Shown here: positions 34,530-42,946 of the stretch, in pieces
Layout: the number at the start of each line of letters is the position of its first letter
Numbering within the stretch: position 1 is the first letter of the stretch
Origin: JAHEJA01 sp965657215
GTDB taxonomy: Bacteria > Pseudomonadota > Alphaproteobacteria > Rhodobacterales > Rhodobacteraceae
DNA: 64,000 nt
Assembly (NCBI GenBank): GCA_965657215.1
Contig: CBFHNR010000001.1
Location: 62,001-126,000 of the forward strand
Direction: 5' to 3'
The notes under the pieces: model-generated
Seen by the model: only the letters and a program-made list of their open reading frames with translations
What the model was told of the DNA's origin: nothing
Databases searched by the model: none
Position numbers and translations under genes: made by a program

Positions 34530-35615
34530 GTGACCCAATTGTCGCGACCGCGCCTCGAAGTCAAAAACCTAATGCGCCACTTTGATGGCAAAGCTGTGGT
34601 GAATGACGTGTCATTCTCAATCAAGCCAGGTCAAGTGACCTGTTTGCTTGGTCCCTCAGGCTGCGGAAAATCAACGACATTGCGTATGATTGCGGGTGTT
34701 GATCGCCAAGATGGCGGCGAAATCTGGGCGGATGGCGCGCTTGTCTGTGACACTGTGGTGAGTGTTCCTGCGGAAAAACGCTCTATCGGTTTGATGTTCC
34801 AAGACTTTGCTTTGTTTCCGCATTTGAATGTAGCGGATAATATCGCCTTTGGTCTCACTGGAAGCAAAGCTCAAAAGCGGGATCGCGTTTTGGATCTATT
34901 GTCCAAAGTTGGTCTTGCTGGCAAGATTGAAGACTATCCGCATTCCTTGTCAGGTGGCGAACAACAGAGGGTGGCCTTAGCGCGTGCCTTAGCCCCGAGA
35001 CCCCGCATTATGTTGATGGATGAACCCTTTTCAGGATTGGATAACCGTTTGCGCGACGGTATCCGCGATGAAACCTTGGCCATTTTGAAATCCGAAGACG
35101 CCGCCGTTTTACTCGTGACCCATGAACCCGAAGAAGCCATGAGGATGGCTGATGAGATTGCCCTTATGCGGGACGGGAAGATCGTTCAAATGGGCGCGCC
35201 TTATAACATTTATAACGCCCCGATTGATCGAGCTGCGGTTGCATTCTTTTCTGATGTGAACGTGATTACCGCCACTGTGCGTGGGGCTTTGGCGCAAACC
35301 GTGTTCGGTCAGTTCTTTGCCCCAGGGTTTAGTGATGGCACCAAGGTCGACATCGTTTTTCGTCCGCAACATCTGCGCATCGATTTTGATCGGGCAGGGC
35401 GCGGGCCAAGTCCAACAGAATCCCAAGGTGTTGCCGCCAAAGCCAGTGTTGAACGGGCCAGGTTTATGGGCAGTGAAAGCTTGATTGAATTCAAAATGGA
35501 CCACGATGGGTCCATTCTAAGGGCGACGGTCCCAAATGTATTCTTGCCAAAACAAGGGCAGGTGTTGTGGCTTACCATTCCGCGCGACAAGTGTTTTGTC
35601 TTTGAGGCGACTTAA
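34530..35615 (+). CDS. ABC transporter ATP-binding protein (FbpC/PotA-like), no partners nearby
   Basis: 361 residues. Walker A GPSGCGKST, Q-loop QDFALFPHLNV, signature SGGEQQRVALARAL, Walker B IMLMDEPFSGLD, H-loop VTHEPEEAM, followed by a C-terminal TOBE-like domain from about residue 240 (FRPQHLRIDFD, VERARFMGSESLIEF). This architecture belongs to importers of iron(III), polyamines or similar. GTG start at 34530 with AAGG upstream. No permease or binding protein is present in the surroundings, so the transporter must be completed from elsewhere. Its TAA overlaps the opposing gene's stop. Confidence 0.88.
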   Translation: MTQLSRPRLEVKNLMRHFDGKAVVNDVSFSIKPGQVTCLLGPSGCGKSTTLRMIAGVDRQDGGEIWADGALVCDTVVSVPAEKRSIGLMFQDFALFPHLNVADNIAFGLTGSKAQKRDRVLDLLSKVGLAGKIEDYPHSLSGGEQQRVALARALAPRPRIMLMDEPFSGLDNRLRDGIRDETLAILKSEDAAVLLVTHEPEEAMRMADEIALMRDGKIVQMGAPYNIYNAPIDRAAVAFFSDVNVITATVRGALAQTVFGQFFAPGFSDGTKVDIVFRPQHLRIDFDRAGRGPSPTESQGVAAKASVERARFMGSESLIEFKMDHDGSILRATVPNVFLPKQGQVLWLTIPRDKCFVFEAT

Positions 35616-36043
35616 TCAAGACGTGCGGAAACGATACAGCCAGCATCCTTAGGGTCTTTCGATAAGTACTTGATTTCCAATCTGAAAACGTCCCGAACGC
35701 TCCATGATAGTGGCAGAGCGACAGGTTGCGCACGATCTGAACGACGAATGTGAAGCAGTGTGTTTCCAACCTCATTGTCTTGTCGATGAAACGCTGTAAT
35801 GCGTAGGTTTGATGTATCTTTTAGGATTTCGTCTGCGGGTAATGTGGTGAGTTTGATCCAAAGATGGCGGTGAATGTCTTTGGGACCAACCGCGATTATT
35901 TTGGAGCGCTCACTGGTGCAAACAGGCATCGAAAACGCGTCCATGCGCGAATCTCGCATTGGATCATCTAATTTCGAATAATTAGTGGCTTGTAGGCTGG
36001 TAAGCCAAAAAATACCAAGAAATGTTAAAATGATCGTACGCAA
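35612..36043 (-). CDS. Exported protein of unknown function
   Basis: 143 residues. N-terminal signal peptide MRTIILTFLGIFWLTSLQA, then a short mature domain with two cysteines (PVCTSE and GCIVS) that could form a disulfide in the periplasm. No recognised domain. It converges on the ABC ATPase gene, sharing the tetranucleotide TTAA (35612-35615) for both stops. Confidence 0.65.
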   Translation of the reverse strand: MRTIILTFLGIFWLTSLQATNYSKLDDPMRDSRMDAFSMPVCTSERSKIIAVGPKDIHRHLWIKLTTLPADEILKDTSNLRITAFHRQDNEVGNTLLHIRRSDRAQPVALPLSWSVRDVFRLEIKYLSKDPKDAGCIVSARLD

Positions 36044-36503
36044 TGGAATTGCCTCGTAGCTTGTTAAAGTTTACACCCACTGTAAATCAAAATTAACATT
36101 GATTTCTGAGAGTACCAATAGCCCAACAGGGTGGGGAAAACCCTACGTCCCCCTTAAATATCCCCCATTGGTGCGTGGATTGGCATTTAAAGCATTGATC
36201 ATAAACGAAATTCATTCTCCGTAGGGGAAAGGTTTTGTCAAATTGCAAATTGGGTTTGCAATGTTTTGACCTAACGTAAGCGAGTATTGGTCCGTTCGCT
36301 TAATCCTTTGCGTATAACGGGCATTTTGCTCATATATGTTTTGCCTTTCATATAGTGCGCTTTTTTCGGCCAATTTTCCTAAAAAATCAAAAAAAGGCGT
36401 CTTTTCGTGCATTTGCGGCTTTAACAGGACGCATGAAATCAATACATAAGTAGACAGACATGAGATACAGGGCTGTAGACGCCCATCTGACAGGAGAAAA
36501 CCC
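36044..36503. other. 460-bp gene-free region upstream of tatA
   Basis: AT-rich leader region between a minus-strand exported protein gene and tatA, so it should carry promoters for both. Contains the inverted repeat at 36242-36262 and a 12-bp palindrome TACAGGGCTGTA (36466-36477) close to the tatA ribosome binding site (CAGGAG, about 10 nt before ATG 36504). An open frame on the minus strand through part of it is a shadow of tatAB. No convincing -35/-10 pair or RNA gene seen. Confidence 0.6.
36242..36262. promoter_or_regulatory. Inverted repeat in the tatA upstream region
   Basis: ATTGCAAA, TTGGG, TTTGCAAT: perfect 8-bp arms with a 5-bp spacer, about 240 bp upstream of tatA and 200 bp upstream of the divergent exported-protein gene. 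Operator-like symmetry; no T-tract follows. Confidence 0.45.
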
Positions 36504-36719
36504 ATGCTTAATAATATTGGCCTACCAGGTCTTTTGCTTATCGCCGTTGTCGTTTTGGTTCTTTTTGGCCGCGGCAAAATCAGCTCGCTCATGGGCGAAG
36601 TTGGTAAAGGGATCACTGCCTTCAAAAAAGGTGTGAACGATGGGTCCAAAGAATTGGAAGAGCAAGCCGCAGAAACTGCGAAAGATGTGACGCCAGAGAA
36701 CGACAAAGAACAGGCGTAA
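36504..36719 (+). CDS. tatA: Sec-independent protein translocase subunit TatA
   Basis: 71 residues. Short N-terminal membrane helix (GLPGLLLIAVVVLVLFG) followed by the FGRGKISSLMGEVGKGITAFKKG amphipathic helix with the conserved Phe-Gly hinge, then an acidic tail. Forms the pore part of the twin-arginine system that exports folded, often cofactor-containing proteins. First gene of tatABC; 3 bp before tatB. Confidence 0.94.
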   Translation: MLNNIGLPGLLLIAVVVLVLFGRGKISSLMGEVGKGITAFKKGVNDGSKELEEQAAETAKDVTPENDKEQA

Positions 36720-36722
36720 ATC

Positions 36723-37190
36723 ATGTTTGATTTGGGTTGGACTGAGCTGCTCCTGATTGGGATTGTGGCGCTTATCGTTGTGGGACCGAAGGATCTTCCT
36801 ATGTTGTTCCGCCGTGTGGGGGAATTTGTCGGCAAGGCCAAAGGCATGGCCCGCGAATTTTCAAGCGCGATGAACCAAGCTGCGGATGATGCGGGCGTCA
36901 AAGATATGTCTGACACACTCCGTGCGGCGACCAACCCAGTTGAAACAGGCCTGAACAGCGTCAAATCAGCCGCCAAAAGTTTCGCGGAGTTCGATCCCGA
37001 TAGCGAAGTTGGCAAGCTCGCCGCAGAACGTGCTGAAGCGGCAAAGAAAATTCATGATGCCACGGCAAAGCGTGCGGCTGAAAAAGCGGCTCAAGCCAAA
37101 GCAGCCGCCGCAGACGTGAGTGAGCCTGCACCAGAGGCGCCTAAACCCTCGGAACCAAGCGTCACAGACAGCGCTAAGGATAAAGAATGA
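36723..37190 (+). CDS. tatB: Sec-independent protein translocase subunit TatB
   Basis: 155 residues. MFDLGWTELLLIGIVALIVVGPKDLPMLFRRVGEFVGKAKGMAREF is diagnostic of TatB (glutamate in the membrane helix, GPKDLP hinge). The C-terminal half is Ala/Lys/Glu-rich and helical. Together with TatC it recognises the twin-arginine signal. Overlaps tatC by ATGA. Confidence 0.94.
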   Translation: MFDLGWTELLLIGIVALIVVGPKDLPMLFRRVGEFVGKAKGMAREFSSAMNQAADDAGVKDMSDTLRAATNPVETGLNSVKSAAKSFAEFDPDSEVGKLAAERAEAAKKIHDATAKRAAEKAAQAKAAAADVSEPAPEAPKPSEPSVTDSAKDKE

Positions 37191-38071
37191 GCCAAACTGA
37201 AGACCTCGAAAGCAGCGCAGCGCCGTTAATTGAACACTTGGCCGAACTGCGCCAGCGTCTGATTTATTCGGTCTCCGCGTTTATTGTTGGGATGATCATT
37301 TGTTTCACGGTGTGGAACCCAATCTTCAACTTCCTGACGCAGCCTCTTTGTTCGGCGATGGCGTTCAAGGGTCATAGCGATTGCGGTTTGATTTTGATCA
37401 AGCTTCAAGAGGGCTTCTTTGTGGCGATCTCAATTTCCTTGATGGGGGGATTGATGTTGTCTTTTCCCTTTATCGCATTCCAGATGTGGCGCTTTATTGC
37501 CCCTGGTTTGTATAAATCTGAAAAGGGCGCCTTCGCTCCATTCTTGATCGCCTCTCCTTTCATGTTCTTTCTGGGCGCATCTTTTGCTTATTACGTCGTG
37601 ACGCCATTGGCCTTTGACTTCTTCTTAGGATTTCAACAAGCGGGTTCAGTGATTAGCGAAGACATGAGCGAAAATGCAACAGCTGGCATCGCGTTCCAAG
37701 GCTCCGCTCAGGAATATCTCAGCCTGACGATCAAATTCATCGTCGCCTTTGGTCTCTGTTTCCAGCTACCCGTTTTGCTTACCCTATTGGGCAAAGCTGG
37801 GTTGGTGAGCTCTGAAGGTTTGGGCAATGTGCGCAAATATGCGGTTGTGGCTATTTTGGTTCTCGCCGCGATTGTGACGCCGCCTGATATCATTACTCAG
37901 GTCATCCTCTTTGTTGTGGTTTATGGCCTTTACGAAGTGTCGATCTTCTTGGTCGCGCGTGTTGAAAAGAAACGCGATGAAAAGCTTCGTGAAGAAGGTT
38001 ACTTTGACGAAGATGAAGACGAGGATTTTGATGATCCTTTGATGAAAGAATTCGACGAAGACGACAAATAA
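37187..38071 (+). CDS. tatC: Sec-independent protein translocase subunit TatC
   Basis: 294 residues with six transmembrane helices. The N-terminal LIEHLAELRQRLIYS, and FIAPGLYKSEK with the invariant glutamate, are the signal-peptide binding elements. The C-terminus is an unusually acidic Asp/Glu-rich tail (about residues 270-294). Last of tatABC; the DUF815 gene follows at once. Confidence 0.95.
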   Translation: MSQTEDLESSAAPLIEHLAELRQRLIYSVSAFIVGMIICFTVWNPIFNFLTQPLCSAMAFKGHSDCGLILIKLQEGFFVAISISLMGGLMLSFPFIAFQMWRFIAPGLYKSEKGAFAPFLIASPFMFFLGASFAYYVVTPLAFDFFLGFQQAGSVISEDMSENATAGIAFQGSAQEYLSLTIKFIVAFGLCFQLPVLLTLLGKAGLVSSEGLGNVRKYAVVAILVLAAIVTPPDIITQVILFVVVYGLYEVSIFLVARVEKKRDEKLREEGYFDEDEDEDFDDPLMKEFDEDDK

Positions 38072-38085
38072 GGATGGGGGCTGAC

Positions 38086-38934
38086 ATGGACGCCAAGGAT
38101 CTTGGACGCATTGCAGATGCATTAGAACGTGTCAGCCCCCCTCCGATATCTGCCCCTGATTTCACATCAGCCAGTGCCTTTGTCTGGAATGTAAATCCCG
38201 ATCAATTGCAGCCTGTTTCACAGGTGTCCCGCGTCGATGTGGGGCTCTTGGTTGGAATTGATCGCGCGCGTGATACGCTCTTGAATAACACCCGCCAATT
38301 TGCCCAAGGCTTTGCCGCAAATAATGCCCTCCTGTGGGGTGCGCGTGGGATGGGGAAATCGTCCTTGGTCAAGGCGATCCATGCACAAATTAATTCTGAA
38401 GGGTTGCCTTTAAAAATTGTCGAGCTTCAGCGCGAAGACTTGCCCTCTGTTGGGCGATTGTTATCGCTGTTGCGCGGCACTCAGGAGCGCTTTGTGTTGT
38501 TCTGTGATGATCTGAGCTTTAGCCATGATGATCAACATTACAAATCCCTCAAAGCGGTTTTGGATGGGGGGATCGAAGGGCGGCCTGACAATGTCTTGCT
38601 CTATGCCACATCGAACCGCCGCCACCTTATGCCACGGGACATGATTGAAAACGAACGCTCTAGTTCCATTAACCCGAGCGAAGCCGTTGAGGAAAAAGTA
38701 TCCTTATCTGATCGCTTTGGTCTTTGGCTCGGGTTTCATCCTTGTACGCAGGACGAATATCTATCGATGATTCACGGGTATTGCGAGGCTTATGGTGTTG
38801 AGATTGATCTTGATACTCTGCGCGCAGAAGCCATAGAGTGGCAAGCAACGCGGGGATCTCGGTCTGGTCGCGTTGCTTGGCAATATTTCATGGATTTGGC
38901 AGGGCGCATGGGTGTCGCCCTCACCACGTCCTAA
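38086..38934 (+). CDS. DUF815-family AAA-type ATPase
   Basis: 282 residues. Walker A LLWGARGMGKSSLVK and Walker B RFVLFCDDLSF, with the sensor-like LLYATSNRRHLMPRDM, define the DUF815 group. Cellular role is not established to my knowledge. ATG 38086 follows GGGGG at suitable spacing; ATG 38074, four codons earlier and 2 bp after tatC, is the alternative. In related genomes this gene lies near tatABC-surE-pcm-nlpD. It converges on the nlpD-like gene with a 4-bp gap. Confidence 0.87.
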   Translation: MDAKDLGRIADALERVSPPPISAPDFTSASAFVWNVNPDQLQPVSQVSRVDVGLLVGIDRARDTLLNNTRQFAQGFAANNALLWGARGMGKSSLVKAIHAQINSEGLPLKIVELQREDLPSVGRLLSLLRGTQERFVLFCDDLSFSHDDQHYKSLKAVLDGGIEGRPDNVLLYATSNRRHLMPRDMIENERSSSINPSEAVEEKVSLSDRFGLWLGFHPCTQDEYLSMIHGYCEAYGVEIDLDTLRAEAIEWQATRGSRSGRVAWQYFMDLAGRMGVALTTS

Positions 38935-38938
38935 TCCC

Positions 38939-40096
38939 TTATTTCAAGAAATCCATCGGATCGACGCTGTCAAAGCCTCGGCGGACTTCAAAATGAAGAT
39001 AGGCGGGGTTGCCATCACGGATGGAGCCAATCTTTTGACCCCGTGACACAGCGGCACCTTTTGCAACCTTGATATCCCCGACATTTGCATAAACTGTCAA
39101 AAGGCCATTGTCGTGCTTGATAACGACGATTGGCACTTGATCTGCATCTGCTGTGATTGCAGCGACGGTTCCTTTATCGGCGGCAACAATTGACGTGCCG
39201 ACAGGGGCCGACAGGTCAATGCCGTCGGTTTTGCCTTTGACATATTCCCGAATGATTTTGCCTTGAACAGGATAGGCCATTTTCCCGCCTGTGGGGGCGG
39301 CAACGGGTTTTTGAACCACAGGTGCAGGTTTGGACACTGTTGGCTTTGCAGGGGCAACAGGGGCCACGGGCAAGGGGGCTTTGGCGCTTGGCGGTGTTGG
39401 GGTTGGTGTTCCCGTACCTGGTGCCGTCACCTTTGGTTTTGCTGCGACGGGTTTTGCAGGCTCGTCTGACGCCACCGGAATAGTCAAATATTGGCCTTCA
39501 CGAATGTTCAAATTGCTATCAAGCCCGTTCCATTCCGCAAGAAATCGTACAGAGACACGGTAGAGCCGCGCGATCGTATAGGCGGTTTCACCGCGCTCCA
39601 CACGATGTCGAATGGGGTCTTTGCCAGGTTGGTTCGTGGATGGCTTTGCACTTGCTGTGCTGGTTCCAATCGCTGTTTGAGCCAGCTCAGTGATGTTGAC
39701 ATCATTTCCGCCGTCCAAGGTCGATGTGGTAACGTCGCTTGGCGCAGGGACCGAAGAGGCCACTTTGGAGGGAAGTGAGACAACTTCGCCTTGGCGCAAT
39801 TGGGCATCTGGGCTTGTCCCATTGTATTTCGCCAAAGAGTCGGCATCCATCCCAATGCGATTGGCCAAGCTTCGCAGTGTATCCCCTCGGCGAGCAACAG
39901 CGACCTGATAGGTTGGATAATTGATAATGCCCTTCTCATCAGGTTTTGGGCGGGCTTCTGTCGCCTTAAGGGCGGCATCGGCGGTATTGTATTGATTGCG
40001 TCTAAAGTCGAAATCAAATCCAGATGTATCCGTACAGCCCGTCAAGGCAATTGCGCTTAGCGTTGCTATTAGGGCGCTCTTGCGTGCGTAGTTCAT
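38939..40096 (-). CDS. nlpD: NlpD-like lipoprotein: two LysM domains and a degenerate LytM (M23) domain
   Basis: 385 residues. Lipoprotein signal with lipobox LTGC; LysM 1 at about residues 64-109 (VARRGDTLRSLANRIG), LysM 2 at about 165-207 (RHRVERGETAYTIARLY), a Pro/Ala/Lys linker, then a C-terminal M23 domain. The zinc-binding residues are lost: TDGID where HxxxD is expected, YANV where the second histidine is expected, and YLHFEVR in place of HxH. This fits an amidase activator such as NlpD/EnvC rather than an active hydrolase. Downstream of surE and pcm on the same strand. Confidence 0.9.
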   Translation of the reverse strand: MNYARKSALIATLSAIALTGCTDTSGFDFDFRRNQYNTADAALKATEARPKPDEKGIINYPTYQVAVARRGDTLRSLANRIGMDADSLAKYNGTSPDAQLRQGEVVSLPSKVASSVPAPSDVTTSTLDGGNDVNITELAQTAIGTSTASAKPSTNQPGKDPIRHRVERGETAYTIARLYRVSVRFLAEWNGLDSNLNIREGQYLTIPVASDEPAKPVAAKPKVTAPGTGTPTPTPPSAKAPLPVAPVAPAKPTVSKPAPVVQKPVAAPTGGKMAYPVQGKIIREYVKGKTDGIDLSAPVGTSIVAADKGTVAAITADADQVPIVVIKHDNGLLTVYANVGDIKVAKGAAVSRGQKIGSIRDGNPAYLHFEVRRGFDSVDPMDFLK

Positions 40097-40138
40097 GTGC
40101 TCACTCCTCAGCGTAACCTCTTTGGGTTTTGCTATAAT

Positions 40139-40783
40139 CTAACCTTCTTTTCCCAATCCTTCAACGAGGGGAACGAATCTTACTGATCTGAGGTCATCAT
40201 AATCATAGCCATTTTCCGTACGTGTGACACGAATGAGACTCTGAACGGTGTCTGATTGCCCCACAGGCACGATCATGATGCCTCCGGGTTTGAGTTGTCC
40301 CAGCAAGGTTCCAGGCGGATCTTCGGCGGCGGCGGTAACGATTATCCGATCAAAGGGGGCTTGATCCGGCAATCCGTGGCTACCATCGCCCAAGATCGGC
40401 GTGATATTCACTAAGTCCAAACTTTGAAATAAACTGGCGGCTTCTTTGACTAATCGTTTGTGGCGCTCAACTGTATAGACGCGCCGTGCAAGGTGGCTGA
40501 GAATGGCCGCTTGGTATCCTGATCCTGTGCCGACTTCTAACACTTTGTCCCGTGGACGCACCTGAAGCGCTTGGGTCATCAAGCCGACAACAGAGGGTTG
40601 CGAAATCGTTTGACCACACGCAATAGGAAGCGGCATGTCCTCATAAGACCGTTCTGAAAACAATCCGCGCACAAACAAGCCACGGTCAATCTTTTCCATA
40701 GCCGTTAATACGCGTGCATCTGTCACCCCCTTGGATCGGAGGGCGTAGAGGAACTGCATTTTTCGTTCAGCAGAGAGGGTCAT
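40139..40783 (-). CDS. pcm: Protein-L-isoaspartate O-methyltransferase
   Basis: 214 residues. Repairs isoaspartyl residues in aged proteins using S-adenosylmethionine. SAM-binding motif VLEVGTGSGYQAAILSHL, the ACGQTISQPSVVGLMTQAL segment, and DRIIVTAAAEDPP are characteristic. Overlaps surE by ATGA and lies upstream of the nlpD-like gene; surE-pcm-nlpD is a classic stationary-phase cluster in proteobacteria. Confidence 0.94.
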   Translation of the reverse strand: MTLSAERKMQFLYALRSKGVTDARVLTAMEKIDRGLFVRGLFSERSYEDMPLPIACGQTISQPSVVGLMTQALQVRPRDKVLEVGTGSGYQAAILSHLARRVYTVERHKRLVKEAASLFQSLDLVNITPILGDGSHGLPDQAPFDRIIVTAAAEDPPGTLLGQLKPGGIMIVPVGQSDTVQSLIRVTRTENGYDYDDLRSVRFVPLVEGLGKEG

Positions 40784-41562
40784 TCAAATCCCTTGAGCTG
40801 AGGAAGGACATCATGCGCCGTTAAATCCGCACGCATCGGTGTCACAGAGACATACCCTTCTAAATTCAACGCGGCATCTGTGCCTGCTGTTGTTTGGATA
40901 TGTTGATCTCCGCCGCGCACGAAAAGGAAATGACGGCCATTGCGCGCCTCAAACAGATCCGCGCCAAAGCAGGTTCCGTTGCGATATCCTTGGGGGCAAG
41001 TTTTGATGCCTTTGACGTCCTTGGCGGGAACCGGTGGGAAATTCACATTGTAAAACAACATGTAATCGCTCTGATTGTCGACGTCTTGGTCTAGGATGGA
41101 TTTGACGACCTTGGCGCCATAGGTGCGGCTTGCCTCGAATTTATCCGCACTATTGGCCATTTTGGGGCCAAAATATTGCGACAAAGCGATTGAGACGATC
41201 CCCTGCATCGCGCCCTCAATTGCGGCCCCTAGCGTGCCTGAATAAAGCGCGTTTTCAGCGGAGTTATTCCCACGATTTACCCCAGACAGGATCAAATCAG
41301 GCGGCGTGTCTTTGAGGACATGATGAACGCCGGCCAAAACACAATCGGCGGGGTATCCATCCACACTAAAGCGGCGCGGACCGTGTTGCGTGACCATCAT
41401 CGGGGTTGTGTAGCTGATGCAATGCGCGACGCCTGATCTTTCCGTTGAAGGGGCAACGATCCAGACCTCGCCTGTGTCACCTGCGATCTCCGCAGCGATC
41501 GCTTCTAAGACGCCTAAACCTTCTGCGTTGATACCGTCGTCATTTGTTACGAGAATGCGCAT
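40780..41562 (-). CDS. surE: 5'/3'-nucleotidase SurE
   Basis: 260 residues. Metal-dependent phosphatase for nucleoside monophosphates. The N-terminal MRILVTNDDGINAEGL carries the metal-binding Asp-Asp, and SGVNRGNNSAENALYSGTLGAAIEG is the active-site loop. ATG 41562 is chosen over an in-frame ATG four codons upstream because GGGGC lies in front of it and the protein then begins MRILVTNDDG as in the family. 67 bp after the SDR gene. Confidence 0.94.
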   Translation of the reverse strand: MRILVTNDDGINAEGLGVLEAIAAEIAGDTGEVWIVAPSTERSGVAHCISYTTPMMVTQHGPRRFSVDGYPADCVLAGVHHVLKDTPPDLILSGVNRGNNSAENALYSGTLGAAIEGAMQGIVSIALSQYFGPKMANSADKFEASRTYGAKVVKSILDQDVDNQSDYMLFYNVNFPPVPAKDVKGIKTCPQGYRNGTCFGADLFEARNGRHFLFVRGGDQHIQTTAGTDAALNLEGYVSVTPMRADLTAHDVLPQLKGFE

Positions 41563-41629
41563 TGCTTGCCCCATTGTTGCCTTTTCTCTTCAATAGACAA
41601 GCAAAGGCCATGGGGCAAGTAAACAGATG

Positions 41630-42274
41630 TTATCTGCGCAATTGAGCCAGAATTTTCGCAGCTTCGTCTTGGGGAGTGGCAAGTGTCGCGCGATCCTCGC
41701 CGGGATGAAAGCGTGCGCGTGTCGCCGTTGGCATCGCCGCAGGTGTCACAATATGCACCTTGGGTCCGACGTTTTGGCTTTCTGCAGCCCAGCTTTGGGC
41801 AAGGGCGATTTGTGCAGCTTTGCTCGCACCATAGGCCCCGAAATATTTGGATGACATATGTGTGTCATCAAAAAAGACCGCCTGACCGCTGTCCCCAAGC
41901 AAAGGCGCGACAAAAGGAATGAGATAACCTGTTGCCGTCACATTTAAGGCAACTGATTTTTCCCAATCTTTTGCATCCAATGTGGAGGCTGGCATTAATG
42001 GGGCCGCATGTACGGCTGTGTGCGCCCAAATGTCAATCTCGCCCCAGCGATCATAAATTGACCGACAAAGTTGCGCCATGGCATCCTTGTTCGTGATATC
42101 CATAGGGGCAAGGGTTGCTTGACCACCTTTGGCTTTGATCCGGTCATCTAGGTCTTCTAAGGCACCGGTTGTTCGTGCAACGGCAACGATATGATGCGTG
42201 TCGCACAAAGCCTCTGCCAAGGCAGCGCCCAATCCACGAGAAGCACCAGTAATAAGAGCAATTTTATCAGTCAT
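41630..42274 (-). CDS. SDR-family oxidoreductase
   Basis: 214 residues. Classical SDR: cofactor motif TGASRGLGAA, and the catalytic YGASKAA (Tyr-x-x-x-Lys) near residue 150 is intact, unlike the SDR at 32217. Upstream in-frame TTG would add nine residues without a ribosome binding site, so ATG 42274 is used. Lies downstream of purF and the DUF2199 gene on the same strand; an SDR next to purF is common in roseobacters. Substrate unknown. Confidence 0.85.
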   Translation of the reverse strand: MTDKIALITGASRGLGAALAEALCDTHHIVAVARTTGALEDLDDRIKAKGGQATLAPMDITNKDAMAQLCRSIYDRWGEIDIWAHTAVHAAPLMPASTLDAKDWEKSVALNVTATGYLIPFVAPLLGDSGQAVFFDDTHMSSKYFGAYGASKAAQIALAQSWAAESQNVGPKVHIVTPAAMPTATRARFHPGEDRATLATPQDEAAKILAQLRR

Positions 42275-42313
42275 AGGCTTCAGATGATCGGTTTTCGACA
42301 AATCGTCAAGTGG

Positions 42314-42946
42314 TCAATCTGATTGAATTTCCATCGCCTCAGGCAGACGATGTCCATATCCTTCGAGAAGTGTGATGAATTGATCAATGGTTAATCCATC
42401 CAATTGAGCCACATAAAGAGGATGATCTTCGAAGGCAACTTGCACCAATGGGCGTTGGCAGTCATTTTGGGGATGCAAAATAACGGGCAAAGGATAGGCA
42501 TTTCCGCCTATATCATTGGCAAGCGTGCCATAGAGCGGACCGATGCTGGCCTGAGTAGTGCTGCCGAAACTTGCGTGATAGCGCTCTAAATATTCCCCGT
42601 CTAAAAGAACCCAAACGCCAATAATCAAAGGGCTTTCGCTTCCTTCAAGGGGCAAGCACAAGATGGCGCGGATATAGGTGTCTTGGGCTATTCGGCAAAA
42701 ATCATCGCAGAGTATATCACTTAGTGAGGTTGCGAAAAATGAATTGTCAAAGGCCTCCATCGACCCCGCCCAATGCGTCGGCGACGTATAAGCAAAGCTG
42801 AGAAGATCAAGGATAGGCGTATCACAACAGGGGCAAACACCATGACAGACCAAATCCCAACGCGGATCGCGCGTCGGGATGTAGTCTTTTTGAGGAAGGG
42901 GAGCAGCGGCGCTCAGGAAAGAAGGGAGGCTGTTAAACCATGTCAT
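42314..42946 (-). CDS. DUF2199-like protein
   Basis: 210 residues. An N-terminal C-x-C-C-DTP (VCPCCDTP) looks like half of a zinc site; HWAGSMEA, IRAILCLPLEGSESPLIIGVWVLLDG and the C-terminal QVAFEDHPLYVAQLDGL match the DUF2199 pattern as I remember it. Its ATG overlaps the purF stop (ATGA), so it is translated with purF. No function is known for the family. Confidence 0.72.
   Translation of the reverse strand: MTWFNSLPSFLSAAAPLPQKDYIPTRDPRWDLVCHGVCPCCDTPILDLLSFAYTSPTHWAGSMEAFDNSFFATSLSDILCDDFCRIAQDTYIRAILCLPLEGSESPLIIGVWVLLDGEYLERYHASFGSTTQASIGPLYGTLANDIGGNAYPLPVILHPQNDCQRPLVQVAFEDHPLYVAQLDGLTIDQFITLLEGYGHRLPEAMEIQSD

Noticed and set aside
36266..36290. TTGACC followed by TATTGG as a tatA promoter
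   Set aside because: The spacing is only 13 bp, too short for a sigma-70 promoter.
36212..37015. 267-codon open frame on the minus strand over tatA/tatB and the upstream region
   Set aside because: Antisense to tatA and tatB, with Ser/Pro/Leu-rich shadow composition; no ribosome site or family resemblance.
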